From Proteobacteria bacterium UBA6920 (GTDB lineage: Bacteria > Pseudomonadota > Gammaproteobacteria > SG8-11): 10,172 nt of DNA. Position 1 is the first letter of the stretch. Each line of letters begins with the position of its first letter. Under the pieces are notes generated by a model, which was not told the DNA's origin, searched no databases, and was given only the letters and a program-made list of their open reading frames with translations. Location: positions 1 through 10,172 of the forward strand of contig DKAS01000221.1 of NCBI GenBank assembly GCA_002448875.1. Direction: 5' to 3'. The translations under genes and the position numbers were made by a program. Shown here piece by piece: positions 7,208 through 10,172 of this stretch.

Positions 7208-10172
7208 ACGGGCGTTGCGGAACAACCGCAACCAGGGGCCGTCCTCGCCCCAATCGGCGGGATGCCACGAATTCTGTACGCTGCGGAAGACACGCTCGGG
7301 ATGCGGCATCATGATGGTGAAGCGACCGTCGTTATTGGTCAGCGCGGTAATGCCCAGCGGCGAGCCGTTGGGATTCAGCGGATAGGTTTCGGTCGGCCGC
7401 CCGTAATGATCGACATAACGCGCGCACACCAGCCCATCCTGCAGTATTTCCTGTTCCTGGCCTGCACTGGCAAACTGCACCCGGCCTTCGCCGTGAGCCA
7501 CCACCACCGGCAGGTGTGAGCCGGCCATGCCGCTGAAGAACAGGGATGGCGATGGCAGGATCTCTACCTGACAGAAACGCGCTTCGAACTGCTCGGAAAG
7601 ATTACGTTCGAAAGCCGGCCAGTGACCCGCGCCGGGGATAAGATCGCGCAGATGGGAAAACATCTGACAGCCGTTGCAAACACCCAGGGCGAAACTGTCG
7701 GGGCGCTGGAAAAACGCCGCGAACTCATCGCGCGCGCGGCTGTTATAGAGAATGGATTTGGCCCAGCCGGCGCCGGCACCCAGCACATCGCCATAGGAAA
7801 AACCACCGCAGGCCACCAGCCCGGCGAAATCGCGCAGACTGCGCCGGCCGCCGAGAATATCGCTCATGTGCACGTCTACACAATCGAAACCCGCGCGATC
7901 GAACGCCGCCGCCATTTCCACCTGACCATTGACTCCCTGCTCGCGCAGGATAGCCATCTGCGGCCGCCTGCCGCTGTTGATGCGCGGCGCCGCCACATTC
8001 TCATCGGCATTGAAGGTCAAATGCACACGCAAACCCGGATCCGCCGCATCATCGATCAGCGCATACTCCTGCTGCGCGCATTGCACGTTGTCGCGCAGGG
8101 AACGCATCAACATCGAGGTCCGCGACCAGAGTTTCTGCAATTGCACCCGCCCCGCGCTGTACACCGCTATCTTGTCCCGGGTAAACACCAGCTGATCGTC
8201 CTCCAGCAAGCCGCCGACGACAAAGGTATGCTTGCCCAAGCCGGCGCCGTGCATGACCTGCAGCACATCGTCGGTATCACAATGGCGCACCTGCAGTAAC
8301 GCGCCCAGCTCCTCGTTGAACAGAGCGGCGACGTTGTCTTCCCCCAGGTCATCGAGCGCGATGCGCAGGCCGCAATGGCTGGCGAAAGCCATTTCCGCCG
8401 CGGTGGCCAGCAACCCGCCGTCCGAACGGTCATGGTAAGCCAGCAGCAGATCCTGCGCCTGCAAGTCCTGAATCGCCGCGAAAAAACGTCCGAGGGCGGG
8501 GATATCGTCCACGTCGGGCGCATGATGACCGATCTGGTTATATACCTGGGCCAGCGCCGATGCCCCGAGCCGGTTGCGACCGCGCCCCAGATCGACGAAG
8601 ATCAGGTCCGTGCTGCCCTGATCCGTGCGCAGGCAGGGCGTTAAAGTGCGCCGGGCGTCCAGCACTGGGGCGAAAGCCGATACGATCAACGACACCGGCG
8701 CCACCACCTGCTTCTCCGTGCCCTGATCGCGCCACACGGTCTTCATCGACATGGAGTCCTTGCCCACCGGAATGGTGATACCGAGCTGCGGACACATCTG
8801 CATACCCACCGCCTCCACCGCCGCGAACAGCGCCGCGTCCTCGCCGGGATAACCGGCGGCCGCCATCCAGTTGGCGGAAAGCTTGATGTCGCTGATGCGA
8901 TCGATACGCGCCGCCGCGATATTGGTAATCGCCTCACCTACCGCCATGCGCGCCGCCGCCGCCGCATGCAATATGGCCAGCGGGGTGCGTTCGCCCAGAG
9001 ACATGGCTTCGCCATGGTAGCCTTCATAGGCCGACAGCGTCACCGCCACATCGCTGACCGGCACCTGCCAGCGACCCGCCATCTGGTCGCGTGCCACCAT
9101 GCCGGTGACACTGCGGTCGCCGATGGTAATGAGAAACGATTTGTCCGCCACCGTCGGCAGCTGCAATACGCGCTGCACGGCGTCGGCGATGTCGATACCG
9201 GTCGTGGTGATTTCACTGCGGGTGAAGGTTCGATGATTGTCGCGGCGCAGCATTTTCGGCGGCTTGCCCAGCAACACATCCAGCGGAATGTCCACCGGCA
9301 GATTATCGAAACGGCCATCGCCGACCACCAGCCGCGGCTGTTCCTCGGCGGCGGTTTCACCGATAACCGCGAACGGACAACGCTCGCGTTCGCAGATGGC
9401 GCTGAAACTCTCGAGACTGTCCGGACGCAGCGCCAGCACGTAGCGCTCCTGCGCTTCGTTGCACCAGATTTCCATCGGCGACATGCCGGGCTCGTCGTTG
9501 GGCACGGTGCGGATCTCGATGCGTCCGCCGCGGTGACTGTGATCGATGATTTCCGGGACCGCGTTCGACAGACCGCCAGCGCCGACATCGTGAATGGCGA
9601 TGATGGGATTGGCGTCTCCCAGCTGCCAGCATTGATCTATCACTTCCTGGCAGCGGCGCTGCATTTCGGGATTGCCGCGCTGCACCGAGGCAAAATCCAG
9701 ATGCTCGGCACTTTCGCCGCTGGACATGGACGAGGCCGCGCCGCCGCCCAAGCCGATCAGCATCGCCGGACCGCCCAGCACCACCACCGGCGCCTTGCCG
9801 GGTATATCCCCCTTGTGCACATGGCGGCGATCGATATTGCCCACACCGCCGGCCAGCATGATGGGTTTGTGATAACCACGTATCTGCCTGCCCTCCGGCG
9901 CCACGATTTCCTGCTCGTAGCAGCGGAAATAGCCGGCAAGCGCGGGCCGGCCGAATTCATTGTTGAAACTGGCGGCGCCTATCGGTCCCTCGAGCATGAT
10001 ATCCAGGGCGGAGACGATATGCCCCGGTTTGCCATGATCCACCTCCCACGGCTGAATATGCCCGGGGATGCGCAGATTCGACACCGAAAAGCCGGTCAGG
10101 CCGGCCTTGGGCTTGGCGCCACGGCCGGTGGCGCCCTCATCGCGAATTTCGCCGCCGGAACCGGTGGCGGCG
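7193..10172 (-). CDS. purL: Phosphoribosylformylglycinamidine synthase, partial: N-terminus outside window
   Basis: Large single-chain PurL, which converts FGAR, glutamine and ATP to FGAM in step four of IMP synthesis. The window carries 992 residues, open at the right edge; the family is about 1290, so about 300 N-terminal residues are missing. The frame runs past a GTG at 10082-10084 that only looks like a start: the codons before it read [17 protein letters not shown], a hallmark of PurL. Seen in order are [138 protein letters not shown] and [13 protein letters not shown]. The C-terminal glutaminase domain has [13 protein letters not shown], the catalytic Cys in GVCNGCQM (codon 7676-7678) and the His/Glu of MPHPERVF (codons 7301-7303 and 7295-7297). 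It supplies IMP upstream of GuaB and GuaA. Confidence 0.98.
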   Translation of the reverse strand, partial: AATGSGGEIRDEGATGRGAKPKAGLTGFSVSNLRIPGHIQPWEVDHGKPGHIVSALDIMLEGPIGAASFNNEFGRPALAGYFRCYEQEIVAPEGRQIRGYHKPIMLAGGVGNIDRRHVHKGDIPGKAPVVVLGGPAMLIGLGGGAASSMSSGESAEHLDFASVQRGNPEMQRRCQEVIDQCWQLGDANPIIAIHDVGAGGLSNAVPEIIDHSHRGGRIEIRTVPNDEPGMSPMEIWCNEAQERYVLALRPDSLESFSAICERERCPFAVIGETAAEEQPRLVVGDGRFDNLPVDIPLDVLLGKPPKMLRRDNHRTFTRSEITTTGIDIADAVQRVLQLPTVADKSFLITIGDRSVTGMVARDQMAGRWQVPVSDVAVTLSAYEGYHGEAMSLGERTPLAILHAAAAARMAVGEAITNIAAARIDRISDIKLSANWMAAAGYPGEDAALFAAVEAVGMQMCPQLGITIPVGKDSMSMKTVWRDQGTEKQVVAPVSLIVSAFAPVLDARRTLTPCLRTDQGSTDLIFVDLGRGRNRLGASALAQVYNQIGHHAPDVDDIPALGRFFAAIQDLQAQDLLLAYHDRSDGGLLATAAEMAFASHCGLRIALDDLGEDNVAALFNEELGALLQVRHCDTDDVLQVMHGAGLGKHTFVVGGLLEDDQLVFTRDKIAVYSAGRVQLQKLWSRTSMLMRSLRDNVQCAQQEYALIDDAADPGLRVHLTFNADENVAAPRINSGRRPQMAILREQGVNGQVEMAAAFDRAGFDCVDVHMSDILGGRRSLRDFAGLVACGGFSYGDVLGAGAGWAKSILYNSRARDEFAAFFQRPDSFALGVCNGCQMFSHLRDLIPGAGHWPAFERNLSEQFEARFCQVEILPSPSLFFSGMAGSHLPVVVAHGEGRVQFASAGQEQEILQDGLVCARYVDHYGRPTETYPLNPNGSPLGITALTNNDGRFTIMMPHPERVFRSVQNSWHPADWGEDGPWLRLFRNARVWLP

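Noticed and set aside
7622..8299. Plus-strand open frame of 225 codons opposite purL.
   Set aside because: Antisense to conserved purL codons and lacks any domain signature.
10082..10084. GTG as the start of a 963-residue purL.
   Set aside because: The 29 codons upstream within the window, including the [15 protein letters not shown] segment, are conserved PurL sequence, so the gene continues beyond the window edge.

Overview
The window looks like ordinary chromosome from a GC-rich gammaproteobacterium. GuaA, GuaB, XseA and PurL all read like their gammaproteobacterial forms, and guaBA lies divergent from xseA as it does in Escherichia coli. A small outer-membrane lipoprotein gene sits between guaB and xseA. 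It resembles SoxXA-binding (SoxK-type) proteins, which hints at a sulfur-oxidising relative, but that placement is inference. There is no sign of phage, insertion sequences, CRISPR, tRNA or rRNA.

Layout. On the minus strand, positions 1-2506 hold guaB followed 26 nt later by guaA (339 residues of guaA; its 3' end is outside the window). They form a guaBA operon read from a promoter at about 2565-2594. On the plus strand come the lipoprotein gene (2690-3025), xseA (3107-4462) and a periplasmic M23 metallopeptidase gene (4455-5315) that overlaps xseA by 8 nt. After a terminator-like region comes an exported pentapeptide-repeat protein (5449-6198) with 40 repeats in unbroken register. A hairpin flanked by A and T runs (6214-6245) serves both this gene and the convergent small exported protein gene at 6266-6550 (minus). 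An AT-rich, gene-free stretch (6551-6869) separates that gene from a divergent 77-residue unknown protein (6870-7103, plus). From 7193 to the right edge lies purL on the minus strand (992 residues; about 300 N-terminal residues are missing).

How it fits together. Both edges carry purine synthesis: PurL makes FGAM in the IMP pathway, GuaB converts IMP to XMP, and GuaA converts XMP to GMP. The middle holds a nuclease subunit (XseA) and four envelope or exported proteins (lipoprotein, M23 peptidase, pentapeptide protein, small secreted protein) plus one unknown small protein. No multi-gene defence, secretion or biosynthetic system is visible. The items most worth a second look are the purL stop codon placed inside the GNRA-type loop of a perfect 11-bp hairpin, the very regular exported pentapeptide protein, the SoxK-like lipoprotein beside guaB, and the two uncharacterised small proteins around the AT-rich intergenic region.
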